Part shown: piece by piece, positions 43,815-54,020 of the stretch
Numbering within the stretch: the stretch's first letter is position 1
Layout of the letters: each line of letters starts with the position of its first letter
Assembly: GCA_964654995.1 (NCBI GenBank)
Contig: CAZZKF010000005.1
Coordinates: 1-64,000 of the forward strand
From: CAZZKF01 sp964654995
GTDB taxonomy: Bacteria > Pseudomonadota > Alphaproteobacteria > CAZZKF01
Direction of reading: 5' to 3'
Length of the DNA stretch: 64,000 nucleotides
Program-made: the position numbers and the translations under genes
The notes under the pieces: model-generated
Told to the model about the DNA's origin: nothing
The model's database searches: none
The model's input: only the letters and a program-made list of their open reading frames with translations

Positions 43815-44609
43815 ATGGAGTTTACCGACGACCAGATCGAGCGTTATGCCCGTCACATCGTGCTCAAGGAAATCGGTGGCGCCGGACAGAAGCGGCTGCT
43901 CGCCTCCCGGGTGCTGGTGGTCGGGGCCGGCGGGCTGGGCTCGCCTCTGGCGTTGTATCTGGCGGCGGCCGGGGTGGGGACCATCGGCATCATCGACGAT
44001 GACCGGGTGAGCCTGTCCAATCTTCAGCGCCAGGTGCTGCACACCACCGCCGACATCGGGCGCGCGAAGACGGCACGCGCCAGGGAAGCGATCACCGCGC
44101 TCAACCCCGACGTTCGGGTGCGCGTCCATGATGAGCGCCTGACCCCGGAGAATGCGCTCGAGATCATTCGCACCTATGACATCGTTGCCGACGGCTCCGA
44201 CAATTTCCCGACCCGTTTCCTGATCAACGACGCCTGCTATCTTTCCGGCCGGACGCTGGTTTCGGCCGCCATCGGCCAGTTCGAGGGTCAGTTGTCCACC
44301 TACAAGGCGCATGCCGGTGCCGAGTTCCCCTGCTATCGCTGCATCTTTCCCGAGCCGCCGCCGCCGGGCACCGTGCCGAGCTGTTCGGAGGGCGGGATCA
44401 TCGGTTCGCTGGCCGGCGTCATGGGTTCGCTTCAGGCCACCGAAGTGATCAAGGAAATCACCGGCATCGGTGAGACCATGGCCGGGCGGCTGCTGATCTA
44501 TGACGCTTTGGCGACGCGCTTCCGGACCGTGCGGCTGCGCGCCGATCCGGCCTGTGCGCTGTGCGGGGCCCAGGCCAGCATCCGCGATCTCTCGGCGCAC
44601 GCGGCCTGA
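43815..44609 (+). CDS. moeB: MoeB/ThiF/HesA-family adenylyltransferase
   Basis: 264 residues. ATP-binding GAGGLGSPLALYLAAAGVG, the acidic DDDRVSLSNLQRQ segment and the catalytic-region cysteine in GTVPSCSEGG are present, with zinc-binding CYRC and CALC pairs. It adenylates the C-terminus of a small sulfur carrier (MoaD, ThiS or similar). MoeB or ThiF cannot be fully separated from sequence. No carrier gene is adjacent. Co-directional with cysK, 20 bp apart. Confidence 0.92.
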   Translation: MEFTDDQIERYARHIVLKEIGGAGQKRLLASRVLVVGAGGLGSPLALYLAAAGVGTIGIIDDDRVSLSNLQRQVLHTTADIGRAKTARAREAITALNPDVRVRVHDERLTPENALEIIRTYDIVADGSDNFPTRFLINDACYLSGRTLVSAAIGQFEGQLSTYKAHAGAEFPCYRCIFPEPPPPGTVPSCSEGGIIGSLAGVMGSLQATEVIKEITGIGETMAGRLLIYDALATRFRTVRLRADPACALCGAQASIRDLSAHAA

Positions 44610-44624
44610 ACGAAGGTGGGGGCC

Positions 44625-45068
44625 ATGACCCGATCACCGGAGCCGCCCGAGAAGCTGTCGATCGTCGTCTTTTCCGGCGATTTCGCCCGCGTCCATTATG
44701 CCCTGCTGCTGGCCAGCGGCGCGGCGGCCATCGGCCGTGCCGCCACCCTGTTCTTCACCATGGAGGCGGTGCGCGCACTCACCAGCCCCGACGACGCCGG
44801 CACCCCGGGCTGGGCGCGGCTGACGGCAGAGGGCGGCGAGACGCCGCTGGAATGCGAGCAGCGCTATCGGGCAGGCGGCGTCGCCGGCATCGAGGACCTG
44901 TTCGAGGCCTGCCGCGAGTTGCGGGTGCGCTTTCTGGTCTGCGAGGCCGGCCTCAAGGCCACCGGCATCGACGAGCGCGATCTGCGCCGCGACCTGCCCG
45001 TCGAGGTGGCCGGGGCGGTCACCTTCCTCAACGACGCCTCGGCACGCGGCGCCACAATGTTTATTTGA
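44625..45068 (+). CDS. DsrE/DsrF-like sulfur-transfer family protein
   Basis: 147 residues from ATG 44625; a GTG three codons upstream is possible. The fold pattern fits the DsrE family: SIVVFSGDFARVHYALLLASGAAA at the N-terminus, a FFTMEAV block, and FLVCEAGLKATGI with a cysteine where the active one is expected. Such proteins relay sulfur or act as peroxiredoxin-like partners. The gene closes the rrf2-cysK-moeB block, supporting a sulfur role. Confidence 0.82.
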   Translation: MTRSPEPPEKLSIVVFSGDFARVHYALLLASGAAAIGRAATLFFTMEAVRALTSPDDAGTPGWARLTAEGGETPLECEQRYRAGGVAGIEDLFEACRELRVRFLVCEAGLKATGIDERDLRRDLPVEVAGAVTFLNDASARGATMFI

Positions 45069-45086
45069 AGGGCGAGGCCCGAGGCT

Positions 45087-46073
45087 CTAAATCAGACCTT
45101 CGAGCACCCGGTCCGGCGGCGTGTGGCCGTCGACGAAGGTCTTGATGTTGATGATCACCTTTTCGCCCATGTCGATGCGGCCCTCGAGCGTCGCCGAGCT
45201 CATGTGGGGGAGCAGCACGACATTGTCGAGCTCGAGAAGCTTGGGATTGACCGCCGGCTCGTGCTCGAACACGTCGAGGCCGGCGCCGGCCAGATCGCCG
45301 TTGAGCAGCATCCGGGTGAGCGCGTTCTCGTCGACCACCTCGCCGCGCGAGGTGTTGACGATATAGCTGGTGTTCTTCATCAGTTTCAGCCGCCGCGCCG
45401 ACATCAGGTGATAGGTCGCCGGCGTGTGCGGGCAGTTGATCGACAGGATGTCGACCCGGGCGACCATCTGGTCGAGGCTTTCCCAGTAGGTGGCCTCGAG
45501 CTCGGCCTCGATTTCCTTCGGCACCGGGTTGCGGTTGTGGTAGTGGATCGACAGCCCGAAGGCCCGCGCCCGGCGCGCCACCGCCTGGCCGATGCGCCCC
45601 ATCCCCAGGATGCCCAGGCGCTTGCCCCAGATGCGGTGGCCGAGCATCCAGGTCGGCGACCAGCCCTTCCATTCGCCGCGGCGCATGATGCGCTCGCCTT
45701 CGGCCAGGCGCCGCGGCACGGCGAGGATCAGCGCCATGGTCATGTCCGCGGTATCCTCGGTCAGTACGCCGGGCGTGTTGGTCACCGTGATCCCGCGCTG
45801 GCGCGCGGTGGCGAGATCGATGTGGTCGACGCCGGTGCCGAAATTGGCAATCAGGCGCAGCTCGGGATTGGCCTGGGTGAGCACGCCCTTGTCGATACGG
45901 TCGGTGACCGTCGGGACCAGCACGTCGGCCTCGCGCACCGCGGCGATCAGATCGGCCTGGGTAAACGGCCGATCGTCGAGATTGAGCCGCGCATCGAACA
46001 GCTCCATCATCCGCGTCTCGATCGCGTCCGGGAGCTTGCGGGTCACAATGACAAGCGGCTTCTTCCGCGTCAT
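45087..46073 (-). CDS. D-2-hydroxyacid dehydrogenase (glyoxylate/hydroxypyruvate reductase type)
   Basis: 328 residues from ATG 46073, seven bases after GGAG. NAD-binding GMGRIGQAVARRA and the catalytic set (arginine in NTSRGEVVD, glutamate in VFEHEP, histidine in LPHMSS) are intact. It probably reduces glyoxylate or hydroxypyruvate. The protein is close to the GyaR group that carries TGVDHID and TEDTADMTMALIL. It converges with the DsrE-like gene and is divergent from the SH3-domain gene. Confidence 0.92.
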   Translation of the reverse strand: MTRKKPLVIVTRKLPDAIETRMMELFDARLNLDDRPFTQADLIAAVREADVLVPTVTDRIDKGVLTQANPELRLIANFGTGVDHIDLATARQRGITVTNTPGVLTEDTADMTMALILAVPRRLAEGERIMRRGEWKGWSPTWMLGHRIWGKRLGILGMGRIGQAVARRARAFGLSIHYHNRNPVPKEIEAELEATYWESLDQMVARVDILSINCPHTPATYHLMSARRLKLMKNTSYIVNTSRGEVVDENALTRMLLNGDLAGAGLDVFEHEPAVNPKLLELDNVVLLPHMSSATLEGRIDMGEKVIINIKTFVDGHTPPDRVLEGLI

Positions 46074-46225
46074 GCGGCGTCTCCTTTCGGCTCCAAAGCC
46101 GGTCTCCGGCCGGGCGATGGCCCGCACCTTCACATCCTGACACAGATCGGGCCGAGGTGCGAGCGGCCCACAGGCATTTCCAGCAACAGGCATCTCTAGC
46201 AAATGCCGGGCGCCCTTTCAAATGC

Positions 46226-46297
46226 CGTCATCGACTTGTCCGCCGGCGTCATCGGCTTATCCTTCGCTTGACCCGGGGCCACCGCGAGCGGCATAAC
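46226..46297 (+). promoter_or_regulatory. Tandem direct repeats and promoter of the SH3-domain gene
   Basis: CGTCATCGACTTGTCC (46226-46241) is repeated as CGTCATCGGCTTATCC (46247-46262), 14 of 16 bases equal and exactly 21 bp apart, two helical turns. They sit just upstream of a possible -35 TTGACC (46268-46273) and -10 CATAAC (46292-46297) with 18-bp spacing. AAATGCCG is also repeated at 46201 and 46220. Confidence 0.45.
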
Positions 46298-46305
46298 TTG
46301 GCGCC

Positions 46306-46881
46306 ATGACGATCTCGGGACAGGCGACACCAGAAGCGGCTGAGCCGACGCGCCGGCGGCGACGTTGGGCGACCGTTGTCGGGCTCCTGGGCCTGTGTCT
46401 GTGGGCCCTCGCCGGCATGGTTCAGATGCCGGTCGCCGACGCCCAGACATTGCCGTCGCGCGGCGCCTCGGGTCTGCCGCTGCCGCGTTTCGTCTCGATC
46501 GCCGCCAGCCGCGCCAACCTGCGGGCCGGGCCGGGCCGGCAATATCCCATCGACTGGGTCTATGTGCGCGCCGGCACGCCGCTCAAGGTGATCGCCGAAT
46601 TCGGCCAGTGGCGCCAGGTGCGCGACATCGACGGCACCACCGGCTGGATGCACAAGAGCCTGCTGTCGGGCCGGCGCACGGCGGTGGTCGTCGGCAAGCG
46701 CCAGACCGTCCATGCCGAGCCGGAGCTGTCGAGCCGCGTGGTGCTGTACGTCGATCCCCGGGTGGTGGTGGAGCTGCGCCAGTGCGGCGGCGGCTGGTGC
46801 CGGATCAAGGTCGGCGATTATTCCGGCTGGATCCCGCGGCGCTTTCTCTGGGGCGCCGCCTCGATCGAGCCCATCGGCTGA
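46306..46881 (+). CDS. Exported bacterial SH3-domain protein
   Basis: 191 residues. A basic N-terminus (TRRRRRW) and hydrophobic core (ATVVGLLGLCLWALAGMV, about 22-39) form a signal peptide or anchor. Two SH3-like repeats follow: SRANLRAGPGRQYPIDWVY with GTTGWMHKSLLSG, and HAEPELSSRVV with GDYSGWIPRRFLWG. Such domains bind peptidoglycan or cell-surface partners. There is no ribosome site before the ATG, and a candidate -10 ends nine bases upstream, so the mRNA may be leaderless. Confidence 0.88.
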   Translation: MTISGQATPEAAEPTRRRRRWATVVGLLGLCLWALAGMVQMPVADAQTLPSRGASGLPLPRFVSIAASRANLRAGPGRQYPIDWVYVRAGTPLKVIAEFGQWRQVRDIDGTTGWMHKSLLSGRRTAVVVGKRQTVHAEPELSSRVVLYVDPRVVVELRQCGGGWCRIKVGDYSGWIPRRFLWGAASIEPIG

Positions 46882-46908
46882 TCTTCGGCCTGGCGGCGAT
46901 TCTGTGGC

Positions 46909-47517
46909 TCAGGATGCGACCGGCGGATCGAAATCCCCGGCCAGTTCGGCCCGCACCTCGTCGGGCAGCACCGCCATATGGGCGTATCCGGGGTGGCTGA
47001 TTTCCAGAATCACCGGCACTTTGCCGCTGCGAAACGCCTCGATCTGGGCCGCGGTGAAGCGGAAATGCAGAAAATGCACCGATGAAGTGCGCCCCTCCGA
47101 TGTGGTGCGCTCGACATCGTGTTCGGGCTCGGCCGGAATCGTCTGATCGTCGATGCGAAAGGCGACCGCGCGCTCGATACCGCCGAGGCCGGCCAGCGCG
47201 CGGGCCCGGCGCTCCGGGTTGTCAATCTCGATCATCATTGTCGCCACCAGCTCGTCCCCTTTCGGAATCAAGGGGTTGTACGCCGCCAGCTCATCATCGA
47301 TCTGGGCTTCGCCGCCCTTCTCGGAACGCAGCATTTCGTGAACCTGCCACCACATGGTGTCGTAGTTCTCGAAATAGAAGGTGATGTCAGGGCCGACGGG
47401 GACCCGGCGCCGCGCCTTGACGGCGATGATCTCGGCCCGGCGTGCGTCGCGAATGCGGGCGAAGTCCTCCATGGAGAGGATGTCGTCGCGGGTGATCCGG
47501 TGGGCCTCGCGGCTCAT
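46909..47517 (-). CDS. DUF3501 family protein
   Basis: 202 residues from ATG 47517, which overlaps the stop of the upstream gene (ATGA). It begins MSREAHRITRDDILSMEDFARIR and contains GPDITFYFENYDTMWWQVHEML, the block that defines DUF3501. No catalytic motif is known. It is the last gene of a rubrerythrin/iron-sulfur protein/DUF3501 unit that recurs in proteobacteria; the module is uncharacterised, with a likely peroxide or iron stress role. Confidence 0.88.
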   Translation of the reverse strand: MSREAHRITRDDILSMEDFARIRDARRAEIIAVKARRRVPVGPDITFYFENYDTMWWQVHEMLRSEKGGEAQIDDELAAYNPLIPKGDELVATMMIEIDNPERRARALAGLGGIERAVAFRIDDQTIPAEPEHDVERTTSEGRTSSVHFLHFRFTAAQIEAFRSGKVPVILEISHPGYAHMAVLPDEVRAELAGDFDPPVAS

Positions 47518-48887
47518 GATGCGGCCTCCGACGGCGCGCCTTCGTAGCCAAGGCCGTAGGCCAGCGCCATCAACTCGATCGGGTGGCGGGCAGTGGCGGG
47601 CGCCCGGGCCGCATCCAGGCGCTCGATCCCCTGCACGATGTGCTCGGCGGCCAGCGGACATTCGGAAGCCACCAGCGGCCTGCCGGAGTCCAGCGCCCGG
47701 CGCGCCACCGGGCGGCCGACCTTGAGGGCCACCTCGAAATTGTCCTTGAGCACCCCCCAGGCGCCGCCGTGGCCGGAGCAGCGTTCGATGACATCAATGT
47801 CGGCGCCGGGAATGAGACGCAGCATCTCGGCCGCCTTGGGGCCCATGTTCTGGGCCCGGGCATGGCAGGCGAGGTGCAGTGACACGCCGCCCGGCAGCGC
47901 GCCCAACCCGTCGGCCAGGCCTTCCCCGCGGGCAATATCGACGACATATTCGCTGATATCGCGGGTGTGGCGGGCGAGGCGCTGCACCGCCTCGTCATCG
48001 GGCACAATCAGGGGCCACTCGAACTTCAGCATCAGGGCGCACGACGGCACCAGGGCGATGACCTCATAGCCCTTGTCGATCCAGCGCCCGAGCTCGCCGG
48101 CGACTTTGCGGGCGCGCGCCGCCACCGCCTCGAGATCGCCCTGCTCGAGCTTCGGCATGCCGCAGCAAACCGGATAGACGACCTCTGTCTCCACCCCGTT
48201 GTGAGCGAGCACGGCACGTGCCGCCCGGCCGAGCCCGGGATTGTTGTAATTGACGAAACAGGTGGCATAGATCACCGCCTTGCGGCCAAACGCCGGGGCA
48301 TCCCGATTGACGGCGAGCGGCGCCGGCTCGCGAACCAAGGGCCGCGATGCGAACTTCGGCAGGGCGGCATCCCGATCGATGCCGGTGAGCCATTCGATGA
48401 GGCGGCGCAGCAGCCGGTTTTCCCGCTTGCTCGCCCAGTTGACCAGCGCCGCAACGGGCACCGCCAGGCGGGCGTTGCGATCGGTCTCGGACAGCAGCCG
48501 GGAAATCCACCGAACTTTTCGCTGGCGAAAGCGGCTGGCCCGGTAACGCAGCATCAGATGGGGAAAGTCGAGGTTGAATTCGTGCGGCGGCACATAGGGG
48601 CATTTGGTCATGAAGCACATGTCGCACAGCGTGCAGGCCTCGACCACCCGGCCGAAGGCGGAACTCGGCACCGAATCGAGCTCGCCGGTTTGCGATTCGT
48701 CGATCAGATCGAACAGCCGCGGAAAGGAATCGCACAGATTGAAGCAGCGCCGGCAACCATGGCAGATGTCGAAGACCCGGCGCAGCTCGGCATCGATCGC
48801 GTCCGAGTCATAGAAGTCTGCCTCATGCCATGCCAGAGGATGGCGTTCCGGGGCCTTGAGGCCCCCTTCTCCGGCCACCGAGGTCAT
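47514..48887 (-). CDS. GlpC/HdrD-like iron-sulfur protein with CCG domains
   Basis: 457 residues. Two 4Fe-4S ferredoxin-type sites lie near the N-terminus, CHGCRRCFNLC (about 42-52) and CTLCDMCFMTKCP (about 86-98). Two cysteine-rich CCG-type regions follow, VCCGMPKLEQGD and CSGHGGAWG, as in heterodisulfide reductase HdrD, GlpC and glycolate oxidase subunits. No flavin domain is present. It probably passes electrons within the rubrerythrin module encoded upstream. The second CCG motif has CSG instead of CCG, so one cluster ligand may differ. Confidence 0.9.
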   Translation of the reverse strand: MTSVAGEGGLKAPERHPLAWHEADFYDSDAIDAELRRVFDICHGCRRCFNLCDSFPRLFDLIDESQTGELDSVPSSAFGRVVEACTLCDMCFMTKCPYVPPHEFNLDFPHLMLRYRASRFRQRKVRWISRLLSETDRNARLAVPVAALVNWASKRENRLLRRLIEWLTGIDRDAALPKFASRPLVREPAPLAVNRDAPAFGRKAVIYATCFVNYNNPGLGRAARAVLAHNGVETEVVYPVCCGMPKLEQGDLEAVAARARKVAGELGRWIDKGYEVIALVPSCALMLKFEWPLIVPDDEAVQRLARHTRDISEYVVDIARGEGLADGLGALPGGVSLHLACHARAQNMGPKAAEMLRLIPGADIDVIERCSGHGGAWGVLKDNFEVALKVGRPVARRALDSGRPLVASECPLAAEHIVQGIERLDAARAPATARHPIELMALAYGLGYEGAPSEAAS

Positions 48888-49000
48888 GATCGCCCCTTCG
48901 CCTCCTGCAATTTCGTATGTCCACGCGCCAGACGCCCGGCCCCGGGGCGATGCCCCGGGACCGGCATGTCGGTCTTGACGATGTGTTCAGTGAAGCGGGC

Positions 49001-49420
49001 CTAGTCGAGGCTGTCCAGTGCTTTCTGGAAGCGGCCGGCGTGCGAGCGTTCGGCTTTCGCCAGGGTCTCGAACCAGTCGGCGATTTCGTCGAAGCCTTCC
49101 TCGCGCGCGGTCCGCGCCATGCCCGGATACATGTCGGTATATTCATAGGTTTCGCCGGCAATCGCCGCCTTCAGATTGTCGGCCGTCGGGCCGATCGGCT
49201 CGCCGGTTGCCGGATCGCCGACGCTTTCCATGAACTCGAGATGGCCGTGGGCATGGCCGGTCTCGCCTTCGGCCGTCGAGCGGAACACGGCGGCGACGTC
49301 GTTATAGCCCTCGATATCAGCCTTCTGGGCGAAATAAAGATAGCGGCGATTGGCCTGGCTTTCGCCGGCAAAGGCGGCTTTCAGGTTCTCCAGGGTCTTG
49401 GTGTTGGCAAGCGACGACAT
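49001..49420 (-). CDS. Rubrerythrin without rubredoxin domain
   Basis: 139 residues from ATG 49420 (MSSLANTKTLENL). A four-helix di-iron domain with ligands in AGESQANRRYL, AEGETGHAHGH, GETYEYTDMYP and KAERSHAGRF. The C-terminal rubredoxin domain of classical rubrerythrins is absent, so electrons must come from another protein, plausibly the iron-sulfur protein encoded next. The family reduces hydrogen peroxide. The promoter region upstream carries an iron-control-element-like box. Confidence 0.93.
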   Translation of the reverse strand: MSSLANTKTLENLKAAFAGESQANRRYLYFAQKADIEGYNDVAAVFRSTAEGETGHAHGHLEFMESVGDPATGEPIGPTADNLKAAIAGETYEYTDMYPGMARTAREEGFDEIADWFETLAKAERSHAGRFQKALDSLD

Positions 49421-49551
49421 GTCTTCTCCTCCTCGTTTTCCGGTTTTTCCTGCTCGCCCCCGATGGCCACGACAGGCCGGGAGCAGGCTGGGATGAATCG
49501 CCGGCACGTCTCCCGCATAGGCGAGATCACACGCCGACCAGAGCCTGTATT

Positions 49552-49580
49552 ATTATTTAGAATAATTCCAGAATGTTCAA
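49552..49580 (-). promoter_or_regulatory. Promoter of the rubrerythrin operon with an ICE-like Irr box
   Basis: On the minus strand TTGAAC (49580-49575) and AATAAT (49557-49552) are 17 bp apart. Between them, on the plus strand at 49556-49572, TTTAGAA-TAA-TTCCAGA matches the known iron control element TTTAGAA-N3-TTCTAAA at 12 of 14 positions. The irr gene is directly next to it. Irr control of this operon is therefore likely, with the box placed to block polymerase. Confidence 0.6.
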
Positions 49581-49594
49581 CAACGATCTGGAAA

Positions 49595-50050
49595 TCATTT
49601 GGAATTTTTTCGACTTAGACGCACAATGACATCCACCCGGCTGACTTTCGTGCCCACCGGTGGGGCCGGCAGATGACCGGCTCCGAAATCCTGACCCTCG
49701 ATATCGGCAAGCTCGCCTTCGTCTTCGAAATAGTAGTGATTGTGCTCGCTCGTGTTGGTATCGAAATAGGTGCGGCCGGCATCGACCACGATCTGACGCA
49801 GCAGGCCGACCGCGGTGAACTGATGGAGGGTATTGTAGACGGTTGCCAGCGACACCTTGTGACCGGCGGTCAGTGCCTCGCGGTGCAGCATCTCGGCCGT
49901 GATGTGGCGGTCCTCGCCCTGCTCGAACAACAGCCGCGCCAGTGCCAGGCGCTGGCGCGTCGGGCGCAACTGGACGGCGCGCAAGCGTTCCAGGCTGCCG
50001 GCAAAGGGCCGTTTGGAGGCATCGATTCGCTGTTCATCCATGATCTGCAT
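49595..50050 (-). CDS. irr: Iron response regulator Irr (Fur superfamily)
   Basis: 151 residues. Fur-type winged helix (LRPTRQRLALARLLF, then KVSLATVYNTLHQF) and a histidine-rich metal/heme region EHNHYYFEDEGELADIEG, the form seen in Irr rather than Fur or Zur. It has no cysteine at all, so the structural zinc site of Fur and the N-terminal heme-regulatory motif of Bradyrhizobium Irr are both missing, as in many other Irr proteins. Irr controls heme and iron genes through ICE boxes; one lies just downstream at the rubrerythrin promoter. Confidence 0.9.
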   Translation of the reverse strand: MQIMDEQRIDASKRPFAGSLERLRAVQLRPTRQRLALARLLFEQGEDRHITAEMLHREALTAGHKVSLATVYNTLHQFTAVGLLRQIVVDAGRTYFDTNTSEHNHYYFEDEGELADIEGQDFGAGHLPAPPVGTKVSRVDVIVRLSRKNSK

Positions 50051-50094
50051 CCGGTTGCTGCCGCATCGCGCCCTCGGTGGTACGATCGGGTTTT

Positions 50095-50123
50095 ACGATA
50101 TTACGATTCCAAAGATCGACCAA
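50095..50123 (-). promoter_or_regulatory. Candidate irr promoter with a direct repeat over the -10
   Basis: On the minus strand TTGGTC (50123-50118) and TATCGT (50100-50095) are 17 bp apart. The sequence ATCGTAA occurs twice in tandem across the -10 region (about 50093-50108), a possible operator for feedback control. Confidence 0.35.
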
Positions 50124-50193
50124 AATACCCCCATTTCAAGGGCTTAAAAAGCCCACGGGGCGATTTGACGCACCCGGCCACCGGCCCGGCGGT

Positions 50194-51588
50194 TCAGTCG
50201 CCAGTGAGAATCCGGTCGATCAGCTGCTTGACCGTCGGCACAAAACCGTTGGAATAGAAGGGATCGCTGGCAAACCGGTAGACACTGTGGCCGGCGAACA
50301 TCAGGTTGTTTTCGACATCGCCCGTATGGGCAATATCCATCAGCGTTTTCTGAATGCAGAAGCTGCGGGGGTCCGCCTTGCGCCCGGTGCTGCCGCCATC
50401 CTGCTTCCAGTTGGAGAACTTGCAGGCGCTCAGGCACCCCATGCACTCGATCTGATCGCGCCGGATCTGGTCGCGTTTTTCCCGGGTGACGAAAATCAGC
50501 GTGAGATCGGGGGTGCGCATCGGCTCATCGAAGCCCTGGCGGCACCATTCCTCGGCCCGGCGCTTGTCCCCCGGGGTGACATAGACCGGCCGTTTGCGCA
50601 CACCGATCGACAGCTCCGCCTGATGGTCGCCGACCGGTTCGTTGCTATACGGAATCTGGCGCTGGCTGCGCTCTTCGAGCTCGTTCAGAAACCGGTTGCG
50701 CACGGCCGACGAATAGAAGTTCGTCGGGCTGTAGCGGTGCAGAACCACATCGCCCTCGCGCAAGGTCAGCAGGCGCTGCTTCCAGCTTTCGGGGATCGGG
50801 CTTTCGCGGGTCAGCAAGGGCCGGGTGCCGTACTGGAAGACGATCGGCCCGAGGTCGGGATTGTCGATCCAGTCTTCCCAGTCGCGCAGGTACCACACCC
50901 CGCCGGCCATGATGATCGGGGTGTCGCCGAGCCCCATCTCGCGCATCCGCCGGCGCAGCTCCAGCACCCGCGGGAACGGCGCCTCGGGCTTTTCCGGGTC
51001 TTCGCTGTTGGACAGGCCGTTGTGGCCGCCGGCCCGCCAGGGATCTTCGTAGACGACGCCGCCCAGCCATTCCGAAACCTTGTGGTAGGCGCGTTTCCAC
51101 AGCGCCCGGAAGGCCCGCGCCGACGAGATGATCGGGTAATAGTAGCATTCGTACTTGGCGGCGATCTCGCCGAGGCGATAGGGCATGCCGGCACCGCAGG
51201 TGATGCCGTTGATCAGGTCCTTGGCGCCTTCCAGAACCCCCTTGAGGACGCGCTCGGCACCGCCCATTTCCCACAGCACGTTGATGTGAATGCGACCCTC
51301 GCCGCCGGCCATCTCATAGGCCCGGCGGACCTGGGTAAGGCCACCGGAAATGGCGTAATTGATCAGTTCCTCATGGCGCTCGCGCCGGGTCCGGCCGTGA
51401 TAGACCTGGGGAATGAGGTTGCCGTGTTCATCGAAGGAATCGGCGTTCACACAAGACACCGTGCCGATGCCACCGGCCGCCGCCCAGGCACCCGAGCTTT
51501 GCCAGTTGGTGATCGAAATGCCCTTGCCGCCTTCAATCAGGGGCAGCACTTCACGCCCCGACAGCATGATCGGATTAAGTGGTTTCAT
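50194..51588 (-). CDS. Nitronate monooxygenase-like flavoprotein with C-terminal cysteine cluster
   Basis: 464 residues, longer than typical nitronate monooxygenases (about 320-360). The TIM-barrel FMN enzyme pattern is seen in MLSGREVLPLIEGGKGIS, GITCGAGMPYRL, YPIISSARAFRALWKRA and IIMAGGVWY. The extra C-terminal part carries CMGCLSACKFSNW and a further cysteine in SFCIQKT, spaced like an iron-sulfur or zinc site. The family oxidises nitronates or other carbanions, but this extended group is uncharacterised. It lies 143 bp upstream of irr on the same strand. Confidence 0.82.
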   Translation of the reverse strand: MKPLNPIMLSGREVLPLIEGGKGISITNWQSSGAWAAAGGIGTVSCVNADSFDEHGNLIPQVYHGRTRRERHEELINYAISGGLTQVRRAYEMAGGEGRIHINVLWEMGGAERVLKGVLEGAKDLINGITCGAGMPYRLGEIAAKYECYYYPIISSARAFRALWKRAYHKVSEWLGGVVYEDPWRAGGHNGLSNSEDPEKPEAPFPRVLELRRRMREMGLGDTPIIMAGGVWYLRDWEDWIDNPDLGPIVFQYGTRPLLTRESPIPESWKQRLLTLREGDVVLHRYSPTNFYSSAVRNRFLNELEERSQRQIPYSNEPVGDHQAELSIGVRKRPVYVTPGDKRRAEEWCRQGFDEPMRTPDLTLIFVTREKRDQIRRDQIECMGCLSACKFSNWKQDGGSTGRKADPRSFCIQKTLMDIAHTGDVENNLMFAGHSVYRFASDPFYSNGFVPTVKQLIDRILTGD

Positions 51589-51744
51589 CGCCTATCATTC
51601 CCCCCGACGGCCACCCCCGCACCGCCCATTGCCGGGGGCCGGCCGCAACAGCGGCAGGTGCCCCGCCGGGTCCAGTTCTCCGTTGTCATTATGTAGTGCA
51701 TCGACGGGTGCCGCCAAGTCCGAGCCTTCTCGTGGCCGGAGTCG

Positions 51745-53892
<2,148 letters not shown>

Positions 53893-54020
53893 TCCTGTCT
53901 GTCCTGTTCCCTTGCCCGGGCCGCCCTATTGCCGCCCGGCCTGCAAAATCACGGGGCCCGTCCTTTGGGGATGCATGCGCCTGCGATCCGCGTGAGTGAT
54001 GGTCGAGACATGCGTCGACC

